From Thiomonas sp. FB-Cd (GTDB lineage Bacteria > Pseudomonadota > Gammaproteobacteria > Burkholderiales > Burkholderiaceae_C), in contig NZ_JPOE01000002.1 of assembly GCF_000733775.1 (NCBI RefSeq), positions 2,294,001-2,358,000 of the forward strand: a DNA stretch of 64,000 nucleotides. The letters are read 5' to 3'. This document shows, piece by piece, positions 62,395 through 64,000 of the stretch (the first letter of the stretch is position 1; each line of letters opens with the position of its first letter). The translations under genes and the position numbers were made by a program. Under the pieces are notes generated by a model, which was given only the letters and a program-made list of their open reading frames with translations, was not told where the DNA came from and did no database searches.

Positions 62395-63453
62395 ATGACC
62401 ACAAAGAAAATCTACATCTCTGACGTCACGCTGCGCGACGGCAGCCACGCGATCCGCCACCAGTACAGCGTGGCACAGGCCATGCAGATTGCCACGGCGC
62501 TCGACGACGCCAAGGTCGATTCGATTGAAGTGGCGCACGGCGACGGCCTGCAGGGCGGCAGCTTCAACTACGGCTTCGGCGCGCACACCGACATCGAGTG
62601 GATCGAAGCCGTGGCCAGCGTGGTGAAGCACGCCAAGATCGCCACGCTGCTGCTGCCCGGCATCGGCACCATGCACGACCTCAAGGCCGCCTACGACGCG
62701 GGGGCACGCATCGTGCGTGTGGCCACCCACTGCACCGAAGCCGATATCTCTCGCCAGCACATCGAGTATGCCCGCCACCTCGGTATGGAAGCGGTGGGCT
62801 TCCTGATGATGAGCCACATGCAGACGCCTGAGGGCCTGGCCCAGCAGGCCAAGCTGATGGAAAGCTACGGCGCGACGGTCTGCTACGTGGTGGACTCCGG
62901 CGGCGCGCTCAGCATGAACGACGTGCGCGACCGCTTCCGAGCCTTCAAGGACGTGCTCAAGCCGGAGACACAAACCGGCATGCACGCTCACCACAACCTG
63001 AGCCTGGGTGTGGCCAACAGCATCGTGGCAGTGGAAGAAGGCTGCGACCGTGTGGACGCCAGCCTGGCCGGTATGGGCGCAGGTGCCGGCAACGCGCCGC
63101 TGGAGGTGTTCATCGCCGCGGCTGCGCGCCTGGGCTGGAACCACGGCTGCGACCTCTACAAGCTGATGGACGCGGCCGACGACATCGTGCGTCCGTTGCA
63201 GGACAGGCCAGTGCGCGTGGACCGCGAGACGCTGGCGCTGGGCTATGCCGGTGTCTACAGCAGCTTCCTGCGCCACTCCGAAGTGGCCGCCAAGAAGTAC
63301 GGCCTGAAGGCGGTGGACATCCTCGTCGAGTTGGGCAAGCGCCGCATGGTTGGCGGTCAGGAAGACATGATCGTTGACGTCGCTCTGGACCTGCTCAAGG
63401 CCCAAGAACACGAGCGCATCCACGCGCAACCGGTGATGAGCGAGGCAGGCTGA
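62395..63453 (+). CDS. mhpE: 4-hydroxy-2-oxovalerate aldolase
   Basis: 352 residues, ATG at 62395, 11 bp after mhpF. HMGL-like TIM barrel with the signature [18 protein letters not shown] (catalytic Arg and metal Asp), metal-binding [13 protein letters not shown] region and the [12 protein letters not shown] segment; C-terminal helical part that binds the dehydrogenase. Splits 4-hydroxy-2-oxovalerate into pyruvate and acetaldehyde. Confidence 0.95.
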   Translation: MTTKKIYISDVTLRDGSHAIRHQYSVAQAMQIATALDDAKVDSIEVAHGDGLQGGSFNYGFGAHTDIEWIEAVASVVKHAKIATLLLPGIGTMHDLKAAYDAGARIVRVATHCTEADISRQHIEYARHLGMEAVGFLMMSHMQTPEGLAQQAKLMESYGATVCYVVDSGGALSMNDVRDRFRAFKDVLKPETQTGMHAHHNLSLGVANSIVAVEEGCDRVDASLAGMGAGAGNAPLEVFIAAAARLGWNHGCDLYKLMDAADDIVRPLQDRPVRVDRETLALGYAGVYSSFLRHSEVAAKKYGLKAVDILVELGKRRMVGGQEDMIVDVALDLLKAQEHERIHAQPVMSEAG

Positions 63454-63508
63454 GAACGCCGCCATCGCCGCCCGCCACATCCCATATCCACACCCTCACA
63501 GACACACC

Positions 63509-64000
63509 ATGAACACGCCCATCACCGAGGCGGCGAGCAGCCGCTTCATCACCATCGAAGAAAACGGCCAGCCTCTGAAGCTGCACTACAACGACGTCGG
63601 CCAGGGTGACCGCACCGTGGTCATGTTGCACGGGTCGGGCCCAGGTGCCAGCGGGTGGGCCAACTTCCACCGCAACATCGAACCCATGGTGAAGTCGGGT
63701 TGCAGGGTGATCCTGCTCGACTGCCCGGGATGGAGCAAGAGCGACAGCATCGTGAGCACCGGCTCGCGTTCCGAACTCAACGCACGCTGCCTCAAGGCCG
63801 TGTTGGACGGTCTGGGGATCGACCGGGTGCAAGTGATCGGCAACTCCATGGGCGCTCACAGCGCCGTGGCGTTTGCCCTAACCAACCCGGCACGCACGGA
63901 CAAGCTCGTGCTCATGGGCGGTGGCACTGGTGGACCCAGCCAGTTTGTGCCCATGCCCACCGAAGGCATCAAGCTCATTGGCGCGCTCTACCGTGAGCCC
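63509..64000 (+). CDS. mhpC: alpha/beta hydrolase, meta-cleavage C-C hydrolase (MhpC), partial
   Basis: 164 codons from the ATG at 63509 to the window edge, still open. Motifs: [20 protein letters not shown] (oxyanion region), [13 protein letters not shown], the nucleophile elbow [16 protein letters not shown] (Ser about 114). Matches MhpC-type hydrolases that cleave the ring-fission product to 2-hydroxypentadienoate and a dicarboxylic acid (succinate from phenylpropionate). The acid and His parts of the triad are beyond the window. Confidence 0.9.
   Translation, partial: MNTPITEAASSRFITIEENGQPLKLHYNDVGQGDRTVVMLHGSGPGASGWANFHRNIEPMVKSGCRVILLDCPGWSKSDSIVSTGSRSELNARCLKAVLDGLGIDRVQVIGNSMGAHSAVAFALTNPARTDKLVLMGGGTGGPSQFVPMPTEGIKLIGALYREP

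Noticed and set aside
1..64000. CRISPR arrays or cas genes, looked for because of the CARF-like sensor and two tniQ genes
   Set aside because: No regularly spaced repeats and no Cas protein motifs were seen; the Tn7-like modules are not CRISPR-associated here.

Overview
The window is high-GC DNA with short operons, Bug-family transport and an mhp-type meta-cleavage pathway. This suggests a beta-proteobacterium of the Burkholderiales, most likely Comamonadaceae. That assignment is inference from gene content, not from a marker gene. Two likely host segments, an AI-2E family transporter gene at the left edge (1-1111) and an aromatic catabolic operon at the right edge (55981-64000), flank about 54 kb of accessory DNA built from nested mobile elements, defence-type genes and decayed fragments.

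Left scrap zone (1.1-5.3 kb): an IS110 relic, the membrane part of an Mrr-like gene, a Nmad2-like gene with a broken Nmad3-like gene upstream, a brnT/brnA toxin-antitoxin pair whose toxin has an in-frame stop, and a ribbon-helix-helix gene with its own palindromic operator. At 5.5-9.8 kb an ISL3-family transposon with clear inverted repeats and an 8-bp target duplication carries a MNT/HEPN toxin-antitoxin pair as passenger, and is itself split by an IS1182-family element. It sits inside a 314-bp sequence that recurs, uninterrupted, at 31.4 kb.

Main defence operon (10.9-25.8 kb): a CARF-like sensor fused to a sigma-54 activator is followed by a good -24/-12 promoter and then a tightly packed operon. 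The operon encodes DUF4258, a TerY-like vWA protein, PP2C phosphatase, protein kinase, Upf1-like helicase, a protein with a HEPN-like RNxxxH motif, a coiled-coil McrB-like AAA+ ATPase, a DUF2357 zinc-ribbon protein and an unknown protein. It reads as a signal-induced, phosphorylation-controlled nucleic-acid restriction system. It converges on a Tn7-like tnsABC module (25.8-29.7 kb) whose tnsA is cut by an IS1380 element.

Second island (32-54 kb): an IS5 element, a broken WYL gene, a PD-(D/E)XK protein, a PcfJ-like protein, tandem AAA ATPases (one a decayed partial copy), a WYL repressor and a DUF2779 nuclease-like protein. Three copies of a 7-5-7 palindrome precede three of the transcription units and look like a WYL regulon. 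A second, different Tn7-like module follows: tniQ, an HTH gene, tniQ, an IS4 element, then tnsA, tnsB and tnsC. A small tyrosine recombinase (55.1-55.7 kb) closes the island.

Right edge: an IclR regulator (MhpR-like) is divergent from a Bug binding protein, flavin hydroxylase, extradiol dioxygenase, hydratase, acylating acetaldehyde dehydrogenase, aldolase and the start of a C-C hydrolase. Together these would take up a phenylpropanoid-type aromatic acid and degrade it to central metabolites.
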